A DNA stretch of 64,000 nt from an uncultured Anaerotignum sp. GTDB lineage: Bacteria > Bacillota > Clostridia > Lachnospirales > Anaerotignaceae. Numbering within the stretch: position 1 is the first letter of the stretch; each line of letters opens with the position of its first letter. Below the pieces are notes generated by a model. It was not told the origin of the DNA. It worked only from the letters and a program-made list of their open reading frames with translations, and did no database searches. The position numbers and the translations under genes were made by a program. Location of the stretch: the NCBI GenBank assembly GCA_910578425.1, contig CAJTQX010000003.1, positions 35,363 through 99,362 on the forward strand. Reading direction: 5' to 3'. Below are positions 8,355-16,026 of the stretch, piece after piece.

Positions 8355-8383
8355 TTGTTATAATGCGAAAACTCTGCTATACT
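8355..8383 (+). promoter_or_regulatory. Promoter of rsmD-coaD
   Basis: TTGTTA, 17 bp, TATACT, about 35 bp before the rsmD start. Confidence 0.65.
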
Positions 8384-8417
8384 ATCACATATGCAAAGAA
8401 AAAAGCAGGACGGTGTG

Positions 8418-8987
8418 GTGCGGAAAATGCGGATTATTGCGGGAAAAGCAAAAGGACATAAGCTGGAAACCATTGACGGGCTGGCAACCAGACCGACAAC
8501 GGACAGAATTAAGGAAACGCTGTTCAATATAATTGCGTTTGACCTGCCGGACTGCCGGTTTTTGGACTTGTTTGCGGGCAGCGGTGCCATTGGTATGGAG
8601 GCATTAAGCCGCGGGGCGGAGCAGGCTGTTTTCGTGGAAAACGCCGCCCCCTGTCAGGACGTGATCGCGCGGAACCTTGCGCATACAAAGCTGGGGGAGG
8701 GCGCGCGCGTGCTCTGCATGGAGGCGTCTGCCGCGCTGGACAGGCTGGCGGAGGAAAACGCCGCGTTTGATGTGATCTATATGGACCCGCCTTATGATGC
8801 AGGGCTGGCAGAGCCTGTGCTGAAAAAAATACTGGACAAAAATCTTTTGAGCGGAGAAGGGTATGTGATTTGGGAACGTGCGGCAAAGCTCCCTTTTACG
8901 CTTCCAGCAGGATATGCCGTTCTGCGGGAAAAGGAATATAGGACGACGGTGCTGACGTTTCTGCGCCCGGAGGATAGAACAAGATGA
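8418..8987 (+). CDS. rsmD: 16S rRNA (guanine966-N2)-methyltransferase RsmD
   Basis: About 189 residues. RIIAGKAKGHKLET at the start, LDLFAGSGAIGMEALSRGA for S-adenosylmethionine, and the catalytic DPPY (YMDPPYDAGL) are all present. The enzyme methylates G966 of 16S rRNA in the assembling small subunit. The GTG at 8418 has AGGA seven bases upstream; the ATG at 8427 matches the usual start of the family and is an alternative. The stop overlaps the coaD start (ATGA), the usual Firmicute arrangement. Confidence 0.93.
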   Translation: MRKMRIIAGKAKGHKLETIDGLATRPTTDRIKETLFNIIAFDLPDCRFLDLFAGSGAIGMEALSRGAEQAVFVENAAPCQDVIARNLAHTKLGEGARVLCMEASAALDRLAEENAAFDVIYMDPPYDAGLAEPVLKKILDKNLLSGEGYVIWERAAKLPFTLPAGYAVLREKEYRTTVLTFLRPEDRTR

Positions 8988-9463
8988 AAAAAGCAATTTA
9001 TGCAGGCAGCTTTGACCCGCTGACGCTGGGACATCTGGATATTATTGAAAGAGCGGCGAAGTTGTTCGACTGCCTTGTGGTGGCGGTTTTGGAAAATCCA
9101 AACAAGCAATCTCTTTTCAGCGTGGAAGAGCGTAAATGCCATCTGGAAATGGCAACGGCACGGCTGGAAAATGTGGAGGTTGCTTCTTTCAAGGGGCTTC
9201 TGGCGGAATTTGCAAGGGAGATCGGCGCGACGGTCGCGGTCAGGGGGCTGCGCAATGCGGTAGATTTCGCGGCGGAATACCAGATGTACCTGATTAACCG
9301 GAAGCTGGGGCAGGAAATTGAAACGGTCTTTCTGGCGGCAGATGAGGAACATCTTTCCCTGAGCTCCACAAACGTGAAGGAAGTCGCGGTGTTCGGCGGA
9401 AATATTGATTTTATGGTACCGCAGGAAATCAAGCCGTTTATAATGGAAAAATATCAGAAGTGA
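8984..9463 (+). CDS. coaD: Phosphopantetheine adenylyltransferase CoaD
   Basis: 159 residues, full length. The nucleotidyltransferase motif GSFDPLTLGHLDII (TxGH) and the late SSTNVKE (ISSTxxR-like) are in place. It transfers AMP from ATP to 4'-phosphopantetheine to give dephospho-CoA, the fourth step of CoA synthesis. It is translationally coupled to rsmD and followed after 9 bp by a coiled-coil gene. Confidence 0.96.
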   Translation: MKKAIYAGSFDPLTLGHLDIIERAAKLFDCLVVAVLENPNKQSLFSVEERKCHLEMATARLENVEVASFKGLLAEFAREIGATVAVRGLRNAVDFAAEYQMYLINRKLGQEIETVFLAADEEHLSLSSTNVKEVAVFGGNIDFMVPQEIKPFIMEKYQK

Positions 9464-9472
9464 GGGAAATAT

Positions 9473-9976
9473 ATGGATTCTGTACTGCAACTGTTGGATG
9501 AACTGGAGGAAGTGCTGGACAGCAGCAGGGCTGTTCCTTTCAGCAATAAAGTTTCGATTGATAAAGAGGAAATTTATGACATCATCAGCGAGATCCGTAT
9601 GAAGCTCCCCAATGAGTTGAAGCAGTCCAAATGGGTCATCGAGGAGCGGAACAAAATATTGATCGACGCGCAGCGGGAGGCCGATGAGATCGTAAAAACC
9701 GCCGAGGAGCGCGTTGTGCGCATGATTGATGAAAACGAAGTGACGAAAAAGGCATATGAGCAGGCGGCGGCGATTATTGATTCCGCGAAAAAGACTTCTA
9801 AGGAAATGCGCCTTGGCGCGATGGAATACGCGGAGGAAATGCTGAGCGATGCGGAAAGCAAACTGAAGGAACTGAAAGCCGTCGTTTACAGCGAAAGCAT
9901 AAAAACAGACGATTATTTTGCCCAGACGCTGAACGTGCTTGCGGAAAACATACAGGAACTGAAAATCGGGAAATGA
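9473..9976 (+). CDS. Coiled-coil protein downstream of coaD (ATP-synthase-b-like)
   Basis: 167 residues, highly charged and helical throughout (READEIVKTAEERVVRMIDENEVTKKAYEQ...), with an N-terminal hydrophobic heptad MDSVLQLLDELEEVL. No catalytic motif or membrane helix. Related Clostridial proteins at this position are often labelled 'ATPase' only because coiled coils resemble V/F-ATPase stalk subunits; a DivIVA-like scaffold is equally possible. It is cotranscribed with rsmD-coaD and converges on ylbJ with only 23 bp between stops. Confidence 0.7.
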   Translation: MDSVLQLLDELEEVLDSSRAVPFSNKVSIDKEEIYDIISEIRMKLPNELKQSKWVIEERNKILIDAQREADEIVKTAEERVVRMIDENEVTKKAYEQAAAIIDSAKKTSKEMRLGAMEYAEEMLSDAESKLKELKAVVYSESIKTDDYFAQTLNVLAENIQELKIGK

Positions 9977-9999
9977 TAAAACGGTGGGGCCCAAAAGCT

Positions 10000-11109
10000 T
10001 CACTGTTTTTGTTTTCCGCGAAATGCCCAGAACAGCACACAGAAAAAGAACAGCAGCGGCAGAACGGAATGCGCCAGCGGAGAGGATACTGCGCCTGTAA
10101 GCAGAGAAAACGCGGGAACGGCACTTTCCGCACGGCTTTGCAGGAGCGGAAACAGGACGCGGAAAAAGAGCACGCTGAAAACGGCGTTGCAGAGCTTTGC
10201 AAAGCAGTAATCCCGCTTGGAAAAGGGGACGCCGGACAGCACGCCGAAGGTCTGCCCGAGAATGGAAAGCCCGCCAAAGGAAACAAGAAAGGCGGCGGCA
10301 GTCAGGCGTGCATGGAGCGCGTCACCGGCAGTGCTCAGGAGATACGCGCCGTTTGTCATTTCCAGCAGACCGGTGCAGATTCCCTGCAAAAAACCGGAAG
10401 AAACAGGCAGAATGGAAAACAGGCGGGAAAGCAGGCTGAAAAGACCCGACTGTTCCGCCGCCTCCGCCAGCGCGCCAAAAAGTATCATATAGCCGCCGAT
10501 TTGGAAGATTGTTGTCATGGAATCGGATACGGAGGAGGAAAGCGCGTCCATTGGGGAAACGGGCGCAGCGGAAGGATAACGCCGGGCAGAGCTGCGGGAC
10601 GCGCTTTTTCTGCCGAAACGCCAGAGGATACCTGTTGCCAGCGCGCCGAGGAATGCGGAAAGCAGGAGGGCATAGCCCCAGAATGGCGCGTGAAAAAATG
10701 CCGCGCCAACTGTGCCGACAAGGAAAAGAGGACCGGGGTTATTGGAAAAAACAAGGATATGTCTGGCTTCTTCTTCCGAGAGCAGTTTTTTTTCATAGAG
10801 CATGGCCGTAATTTTCGCGCCCATAGGATAGCCGGAGAGTATGCCCAGAAAAAAGGGAAAGGCGCAGATGCCGGGCAGTCCGAAAAGCGGCCTCATAACG
10901 GGACGCAAAAGACTGCCGAGCCGTTCCGCCGCGCCAAGTCGCAGCAAAAGCCCGCAGGCTGCCATAAAGGGAAACAGGGAAGGCAGAACGCGGGTGAACC
11001 AGAGGGACGCGCTTTCAGCGGAGGCAGCAAGCATAGCCGCCGGATAGCGCAGAAGGGCGAATATCAGGAAGCAGGCACATACACTGACGAGCAGGGAACT
11101 TTTTTTCAT
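10000..11109 (-). CDS. ylbJ: Sporulation integral membrane protein YlbJ
   Basis: 369 residues, about eight to ten membrane helices. The nucleoside-recognition/Gate pattern is visible (LFPFMAACGLLLRLG, FFLGILSGYPMGAKI, VFSNNPGPLFLVGTVG, ICTGLLEMTNGAYLLS). In Bacillus subtilis ylbJ lies next to ylbH(rsmD)-coaD and is a sigma-E gene needed for spore wall (cortex) formation; here it lies tail-to-tail with the same genes. A candidate sigma-E promoter sits upstream. This supports a spore-forming host. Confidence 0.85.
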   Translation of the reverse strand: MKKSSLLVSVCACFLIFALLRYPAAMLAASAESASLWFTRVLPSLFPFMAACGLLLRLGAAERLGSLLRPVMRPLFGLPGICAFPFFLGILSGYPMGAKITAMLYEKKLLSEEEARHILVFSNNPGPLFLVGTVGAAFFHAPFWGYALLLSAFLGALATGILWRFGRKSASRSSARRYPSAAPVSPMDALSSSVSDSMTTIFQIGGYMILFGALAEAAEQSGLFSLLSRLFSILPVSSGFLQGICTGLLEMTNGAYLLSTAGDALHARLTAAAFLVSFGGLSILGQTFGVLSGVPFSKRDYCFAKLCNAVFSVLFFRVLFPLLQSRAESAVPAFSLLTGAVSSPLAHSVLPLLFFFCVLFWAFRGKQKQ

Positions 11110-11177
11110 GTGGAAGGCTCCTTTCGGAGATGTTATAAAACAATCCTATGGCCGTCCGGCGGAAAACATGCATATCC

Positions 11178-11205
11178 TGTATGGTGAAAGCGGACGTCCA
11201 TATTT
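11178..11205 (-). promoter_or_regulatory. Candidate sigma-E promoter of ylbJ
   Basis: Minus strand: ATA, 17 bp, CATACA, matching the spacing of the Bacillus sigma-E consensus (xATAxxT-N14-CATACAxT), though the T after the -35 core and the final T are missing. It lies ~70 bp before the ATG. Confidence 0.45.
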
Positions 11206-11280
11206 GGGGGAGAAGTGGAAGAAAACACGCAAGGTATTGGAAATGTAAAAAAAATGTAAGGATTTTTAACGGAATTGCTA

Positions 11281-11309
11281 TTGTAATTTAACGGATACTC
11301 CGTTATGAT
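11281..11309 (+). promoter_or_regulatory. Promoter of the VanW/G5 gene with an AACGGA operator-like site
   Basis: TTGTAA, 17 bp, TATGAT. Between the boxes is the inverted pair AACGGA-tac-TCCGTT, and a further direct TTTAACGGA-type copy lies ~20 bp upstream (11265-11274), suggesting a regulator footprint. Confidence 0.5.
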
Positions 11310-11421
11310 AGATGAAACTGCATTGATTGCGGGAAATGTTCTGCCGGCCAGGGCGGGGATTTTTCGCAGCCTGTGCCTGCTGTCTGGCTCAGCACGGGAG
11401 AAGTAAGGGGGCGGATACAAA

Positions 11422-12936
11422 ATGGCGGATGAAAATAAAGTGACAGAGGTGGATTCCAAAAGCAAAAAGCTCTGGATCGCGATTCCTGTCCTGATTGCTG
11501 CGTTAGGCGCGGCAGGATTTGGATATGTCTATTTCCAAAATGAAAAAATACGGGAAGTAATGCACTCTGAGGGGATTTATCCCGGCGTGACGATTGACGG
11601 GACGGACGTTTCCGGCATGAGTACGGAGGAAGCATTGAATCTGCTGAGCGGAAAATATACAACAGAGGTGGACGGCAAAACGCTGACACTGTATTACGAT
11701 ACAGAGGAATGGGAAATACCGTTTGAAGCTGTAGGCGTTGGCTATGATGTGGAAAGCGCGGTAGAAAAAGCGGAACGGCTGGGACGGGAAGGTACGGAAA
11801 AGGAACGCATGAAGGCTGTCGGCGCGCTGCTCAGGAGCGGCGAAGATATTGCGGTAGAATATACATATAACAGCACGCTGCTGGATGAAAAGCTGGCGGA
11901 GGTTGCGGAGGAATTTGACCGCGAAGCCGAGGACAGTAAAATCACCCGTGCGAACGGCGCGTTTCATATTACGGAGGAAAAGGAAGGACGCGTGATGCGG
12001 CGGGCGGAAACGGCGCGGCTTTCCGCGGCTGTGCTGGAAACACAGGAAAGCGGCAGAGCGGCGATTGCGGCAGATGTGACGCAGCCGGACGTGACATATG
12101 AGGATAACCAGAACGTAACGGATTTGATTGGTTCCTTTTCTACAAGCTATTCCAACAATGACAGAAACCGGAACAATAACCTTGAGGTGGGCTGCCGGAA
12201 TATCAACGGTACGATTCTCGCGCCGGGAGAGGTATTTTCTGCCAATGAAGGGCTGGGAGAACAGACTGCCGCCGGTGGCTATAAAAATGCCGCCGTATAC
12301 AACAACGGCAAGGTTGAGCCGGGGATGGCGGGCGGCGTCTGTCAGGTGACGACGACCCTTTACAACGCCGCGATTATGGCGGAACTGGAAATTGTGGAAC
12401 GTCACCCGCATTCCATGACGGTGGGCTATGTGCCTCTGGGGCGCGATGCGGCGGTTGCAGGAAACTATAAAGACCTGAAGATTAAGAACAACACAGAATA
12501 TCCGGTTTTGATAGAAGCATCCGCAAGCGGCGGCAAGCTGTCTATGAACATCTACGGGCATGAAACGCACAGCGCGGGCAGAAGCCTGGAATTTGAAACG
12601 GTCTACGAGGCAACGATACCTAAGCCCGCAGAAATCGTGACGGAGGACCCCGAGATGCCGGAAGGGGAACGGGAGGTTACCGCTTCGGGCAGAACAGGCT
12701 GCAAGGTCAGCGTGTATAAAAAGGTATTTGAAAATGGCAAGCAGATCAGCAAGGACTGGTTCAGCAGCTCCTCCTACCGCGCTGTGGCGGACGAGGTGAG
12801 GGTCGGCACCAAAGTGGCGGAACCTGTGGTAAGTGTGCCGGAGGAAAGCGGCTATCCCAGTTGGCTGGAGGAATACCCTTCGGATTTCTATGAGGGCTAT
12901 GAGCAGAATGAAGCAGGGGAGTATCATGAGTTTTAG
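11422..12936 (+). CDS. VanW-family protein with G5 domain, cell-surface
   Basis: 504 residues. One membrane helix near residues 17-37 (LWIAIPVLIAALGAAGFGYVYF) anchors it with the rest outside. Residues ~50-160 form a PG_binding_4-type region, ~245-385 the VanW domain (FSTSYSNNDRNRNNNLEVG, GGVCQVTTTLYNAAI), and ~390-470 a G5 domain. Such proteins are linked to peptidoglycan, though no enzymatic activity is established. The stop TAG at 12934-12936 lies at the first bases of a repeat element, so the element may have set the present C-terminus. Confidence 0.85.
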   Translation: MADENKVTEVDSKSKKLWIAIPVLIAALGAAGFGYVYFQNEKIREVMHSEGIYPGVTIDGTDVSGMSTEEALNLLSGKYTTEVDGKTLTLYYDTEEWEIPFEAVGVGYDVESAVEKAERLGREGTEKERMKAVGALLRSGEDIAVEYTYNSTLLDEKLAEVAEEFDREAEDSKITRANGAFHITEEKEGRVMRRAETARLSAAVLETQESGRAAIAADVTQPDVTYEDNQNVTDLIGSFSTSYSNNDRNRNNNLEVGCRNINGTILAPGEVFSANEGLGEQTAAGGYKNAAVYNNGKVEPGMAGGVCQVTTTLYNAAIMAELEIVERHPHSMTVGYVPLGRDAAVAGNYKDLKIKNNTEYPVLIEASASGGKLSMNIYGHETHSAGRSLEFETVYEATIPKPAEIVTEDPEMPEGEREVTASGRTGCKVSVYKKVFENGKQISKDWFSSSSYRAVADEVRVGTKVAEPVVSVPEESGYPSWLEEYPSDFYEGYEQNEAGEYHEF

Positions 12937-13029
12937 GCAGTGTCGCCATGCGTCATGTATACGTATTTCTAGCATAATTTTTTCGGAAAGGCGTGTAGGC
13001 GTGTGCAGACACTTGTGACGACACTGCCT
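12935..13029. mobile_element. AGGCAGTGTCG inverted-repeat element, copy 1 (95 bp)
   Basis: Starts AGGCAGTGTCGCCATG and ends GTGACGACACTGCCT, imperfect terminal inverted repeats of ~14 bp, with a core containing GTATACGTATTT and GGAAAGGCGTG. The core is shared with copies at 30741 and 32481. No coding capacity. It contributes the AG of the upstream stop codon. Confidence 0.8.
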
Positions 13030-13063
13030 GAGAAAAAGAAGCCGTATGCAGGAGGCTGTAAGG

Positions 13064-13810
13064 ATGAAAATAGTATATATCGCTGTCCTTCTGTCTGCGG
13101 TATTCCTGTCAGCGGCATACAGCGAAGGGCGGCCGCCTGAAGCGGAGAAAGTGACAGGGGCGGGAAATGCGGAGGAATGCTTTTGGCTGGAACCGGTTCC
13201 TGCGGATTCCATTTCCCGGAATGTATATGACGCGCTGCGTCAGGACTGGGACGCATGGAATCAAAAAAGCGAAAAAGAAAAGATGGTTTGCAGCCAAATA
13301 CCTGGATTCTGCGCGCAGAATTTCAGCGATTGGGAAGAATGCGAGGATTTTCTGGGATTTTCCATTCCAAACCCTTTGGAGGAATGTCCCTGGCTGGAAA
13401 AAAGAAGTTATGCCAATATTCCGGACAACGTGCAGAAGGCTCCCTATATGAGGGCCACATGGACGGGAACAGAGGACGGCTATGTGAAGCATATCAGTAT
13501 AAATGCTTCTTATCAGCATGAAGAGCTTGGTGTTATGCTGTCTGTTGACTTATATGGAGAAGGAGAAAAGGTGATTGTTCCGGAAGATGTGTGTCCGGTT
13601 AAACTGGGGAAACAGGATAATCTGGAAAATGAAAACAGCCTGCCGCAGATTGTTTCAGAGGCATCGGAATGGAGTGTTTCCAGCAATGCATATTGGGCAA
13701 AGGGGATGTGCCTGTACCATCTTTATGTTGTTGGGAAGCCTGATGCGCAAAAGCAGACGGAGGATATGCTGGAAACTGTCCTGAACTATTTTTTGGAGAA
13801 TATACGCTGA
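13064..13810 (+). CDS. Secreted protein of unknown function
   Basis: 248 residues. ATG 13064 has AGGAGG eight bases upstream; the ATG 18 bp before it has no site. A signal peptide (MKIVYIAVLLSAVFLSAAYS) without lipobox Cys is followed by an acidic globular part with repeated Cys and Trp (CFWLEP, CSQIPGFCAQNFSDWEECEDFLG, CPWLEKR) that could form disulfides. I recognise no family. It follows repeat copy 1 and has its own terminator. Confidence 0.65.
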   Translation: MKIVYIAVLLSAVFLSAAYSEGRPPEAEKVTGAGNAEECFWLEPVPADSISRNVYDALRQDWDAWNQKSEKEKMVCSQIPGFCAQNFSDWEECEDFLGFSIPNPLEECPWLEKRSYANIPDNVQKAPYMRATWTGTEDGYVKHISINASYQHEELGVMLSVDLYGEGEKVIVPEDVCPVKLGKQDNLENENSLPQIVSEASEWSVSSNAYWAKGMCLYHLYVVGKPDAQKQTEDMLETVLNYFLENIR

Positions 13811-13843
13811 AAAAGCGAAGGCGTGATGAAAATAAAAATGCGG

Positions 13844-13895
13844 AACCTCTGTTTCGGGGGCGGCTGGAGGCGGCCGATACCGGAACAGGGGTTTT
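13844..13895 (+). terminator. Probable terminator after the secreted protein gene
   Basis: AACCTCTGTT pairs with AACAGGGGTT (one mismatch), a GC-rich inner stem, then TTTT. Confidence 0.6.
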
Positions 13896-13916
13896 TCGCG
13901 GAAAGGAAGACTGGAG

Positions 13917-14924
13917 ATGTTTGATATCGGGAAAATCCCGCCGGAAATACTGGAAAAAATCGTTATGCGGCCCATGCGGGACAGCCGCGTGAAGCGTCCG
14001 GAGGTGCTTCTGCGCCCCAAAACGGGGGAGGACTGCTCCGCTGTGGATTTCGACGGGGAGTACTGTGTGCTTTCGGCAGACCCTATTACAGGCGCGGCGG
14101 CGGATATTGGCTATCTGGCGGTGCAGATCAACTGTAATGACGTTTATGCCGCAGGGGCGGAGCCGGTCGGGCTTTTGCTGACCGTCCTTCTGCCGCCGGA
14201 AAGCGGAGAGGAGCTTTTGCAGGAAATTATGGACGGTGCGTTCCGCGGCGCGGGGGAGCGGAATGTAGAAATTCTCGGCGGGCATACAGAAGTGACGGAT
14301 GCGGTATGCAAACCGCTGGTTTCGGCGGCGGTTATTGGCAGGACGCGCGGCAGGAAAATACTTTCCACAGGCGGCGCAAGGCAGGGGCAGGATATCCTTA
14401 TGACAAAATGGGCAGGTACGGAGGGTACGGCGATTCTGGCGGAGGAAAAGGAAAGCCTGCTGAAAAGGCACATGACTGTGGAAGAACTGGAAAGTGCTAA
14501 GGGCTTCAAGGCATTTCTTTCTGTGGGGAAGGAATCGGAAATAGCCTTCGCGCATGGGGCAACGGCAATGCATGACGCAACGGAAGGCGGCATTTTGGGC
14601 GCGGTCTGGGAGGTTGCGGAGTGTTCTGGATGCGGCGTGGAGGTGTTCGCGGAGGAAATACCTGTCCGAAAGGAAACGGCGAAAGTCTGCGGCGCGCTGG
14701 GCATTGACCCGCTGCGGCTGATTTCCAGCGGCACGATGGTGATTGCGGCGGATAATGGGCAGGAGCTTGCGGAAAAGCTGCGGCAGGCCGGTGTTCCGGC
14801 GGCGGTCATTGGAAGGGTAACGGAGAGCGGGAGAGTTCTTGTTTCCGGCGGAAGGAAAATACCTCTGGAACAGCCGGAAACGGACGCGCTTTATGCCGCG
14901 CTGAAACGACAGCAGGAGCGGTAA
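13917..14924 (+). CDS. AIR synthase-family protein, HypE-like
   Basis: 335 residues, the usual length for HypE/PurM/SelD-type two-domain ATP-binding enzymes. Motifs: GEDCSAVDFDG near residue 40, DVYAAGAEPVGLLLTVLLP, GGHTEVTDAV and the late AMHDATEGGILGAVWEVAE with SGTMV. It lacks the C-terminal -PRIC tail of true HypE and there are no hydrogenase genes nearby, so HypE function is doubtful. Related stand-alone Clostridial proteins are uncharacterised. ATG has GGAGA upstream. Confidence 0.75.
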   Translation: MFDIGKIPPEILEKIVMRPMRDSRVKRPEVLLRPKTGEDCSAVDFDGEYCVLSADPITGAAADIGYLAVQINCNDVYAAGAEPVGLLLTVLLPPESGEELLQEIMDGAFRGAGERNVEILGGHTEVTDAVCKPLVSAAVIGRTRGRKILSTGGARQGQDILMTKWAGTEGTAILAEEKESLLKRHMTVEELESAKGFKAFLSVGKESEIAFAHGATAMHDATEGGILGAVWEVAECSGCGVEVFAEEIPVRKETAKVCGALGIDPLRLISSGTMVIAADNGQELAEKLRQAGVPAAVIGRVTESGRVLVSGGRKIPLEQPETDALYAALKRQQER

Positions 14925-14943
14925 TAACGATACAATGAGAAGC

Positions 14944-14990
14944 AAACAGGCTCCGCATAGCTGGAAATTCGCTGTGCGGAGCCTGTTTTT
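14944..14990. terminator. Strong hairpin between the HypE-like gene and the 29-codon ORF
   Basis: AACAGGCTCCGCA pairs with TGCGGAGCCTGTT around a 20-nt inner region; TTTTT follows on the plus strand. On the minus strand the tail is only moderately T-rich, so it is mainly a rightward terminator and possibly bidirectional. Confidence 0.8.
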
Positions 14991-15078
14991 AATCCAAAAG
15001 GTTACGGTTTTTCATGCTTTCGATTGCGTGAATCGTACACGCGAAGCCTGCAATCAATGCAAACATAACGATTCTCAT
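14989..15078 (-). CDS. 29-residue hydrophobic small protein
   Basis: ATG 15078 is preceded by GGAGG seven to eight bases upstream. The product starts MRIVMFALIAGFACTIHAI, a single membrane-type helix, followed by ESMKNRNLLD with a charged tail. It lies 81 bp after the DUF58 gene on the same strand and ends against the hairpin at 14944-14990. It has the layout of a small single-pass membrane protein. No family is recognised; too short for standard gene calling. Confidence 0.5.
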   Translation of the reverse strand: MRIVMFALIAGFACTIHAIESMKNRNLLD

Positions 15079-15114
15079 GTTTTAACCTCCAGAAAATCCG
15101 GGGGATTGCGGTTG

Positions 15115-15160
15115 ACGCAGGGGCAGCCCCCCGCTGAGGGGGAACGCCCTGCGCATTTTT
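15115..15160. other. GC-rich hairpin between DUF58 gene and small ORF
   Basis: ACGCAGGG and CCCTGCG with an inner GCCCCCC/GGGGG pairing form a long stem, with TTTTTT on the plus-strand side. On the minus strand it may limit read-through from the moxR operon into the 29-codon ORF. Confidence 0.5.
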
Positions 15161-16026
15161 TACCCGTTCAGCAGTTGTTCCAGCACAGCCAGCAGGGGCG
15201 TTTCCGTATCTGTCCGACAGTACCCCGCGCCGCGCCGCCAGCAAAATTCACGCAGGGCAGATTCCTGCTGGCGCAAAGCCTGTTTATAGGCGGAAACGGC
15301 ATGTTCGGAAAGTTCCAGATCCCGCGTTTCGCCCGTTTCACTGTCCACTAGGCGTACCATACCGCCCTTCTGCGGTTCGATTTCCTCCGGCGTCAATATG
15401 CGCAGAAGATACACCTCCTGTTTTTTCTCCTGAAGAAGCTTTACAGCATCCCAGGGAGCCTGTTCGGAAAGAAAATCTGACAGAATGATGGAAACGCCGC
15501 GTCCCAGCCCGCTCCTTTCGCGGATTGCCCGCAGGTAATCCGTTCCGCCGCCGAGCTCCAGCCCCTCCAGAAAGTCCAGCGTTTCGGCGAGCTGTCCCTT
15601 TTTTGTGACGCCCTGCTTCTGCGCCCCGGCTTTCTCTCCAAAAGCGAAAATCTGTGTCCGGTCGCCGCCGCCAGCCGCAATATACGCCAGAGACGCGGCA
15701 AGGGCCTTTGCCATTACTGCTTTCCCACCGAAATCCATAGATTTGCTGGTATCCAGAAAAAGATTGACTGCCGCCTGTTTTTCTTCCAGAAACAGCTTCA
15801 AATAGAGCTTATCAAAACGACCGTAGCCGTTCCAGTCTACCCGCCGAAGGTCGTCCCCCGGGATATATTCGCGGAAATCGGAAAATTCCAGAGAACTGCC
15901 CTTTGCGGAGGATTTGCGTCCGCCGCTGTACCCGACCGCGCCGAGCCTTTCTGTCAGCCCGATGGAAAGGCGTTCCAGCTTTGCGATGTATTCCTTTGTG
16001 AAAATGGTTTTCAAATCCTCCATCAT
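15160..16026 (-). CDS. DUF58 protein, MoxR partner
   Basis: 288 residues. Contains FREYIPGDDLRRVDWNGYGRFDKLYLKLF, the DUF58 signature, then a von Willebrand A-like fold with FLDTSKSMDFGGKAVMAK (DxSxS variant of MIDAS) and SIILSDFLSE. No membrane helix, so this is the short cytoplasmic form. Its ATG overlaps the moxR stop (16023-16026). MoxR/DUF58 pairs act as chaperone-like modules that mature other complexes; the client here is unknown because no partner membrane vWA gene follows. Confidence 0.88.
   Translation of the reverse strand: MMEDLKTIFTKEYIAKLERLSIGLTERLGAVGYSGGRKSSAKGSSLEFSDFREYIPGDDLRRVDWNGYGRFDKLYLKLFLEEKQAAVNLFLDTSKSMDFGGKAVMAKALAASLAYIAAGGGDRTQIFAFGEKAGAQKQGVTKKGQLAETLDFLEGLELGGGTDYLRAIRERSGLGRGVSIILSDFLSEQAPWDAVKLLQEKKQEVYLLRILTPEEIEPQKGGMVRLVDSETGETRDLELSEHAVSAYKQALRQQESALREFCWRRGAGYCRTDTETPLLAVLEQLLNG

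Noticed and set aside
8792..10003. A 403-codon leftward frame over coaD and the coiled-coil gene
   Set aside because: Antisense to CoaD with intact catalytic motifs; no start signals.
11503..13212. A 569-codon leftward frame over the VanW gene
   Set aside because: Antisense shadow; the VanW/G5 motifs on the plus strand are decisive.
13917..14924. Hydrogenase maturation HypE proper
   Set aside because: The C-terminal cysteine tail required for carbamoyl transfer is missing and there are no hyp or hydrogenase genes nearby.
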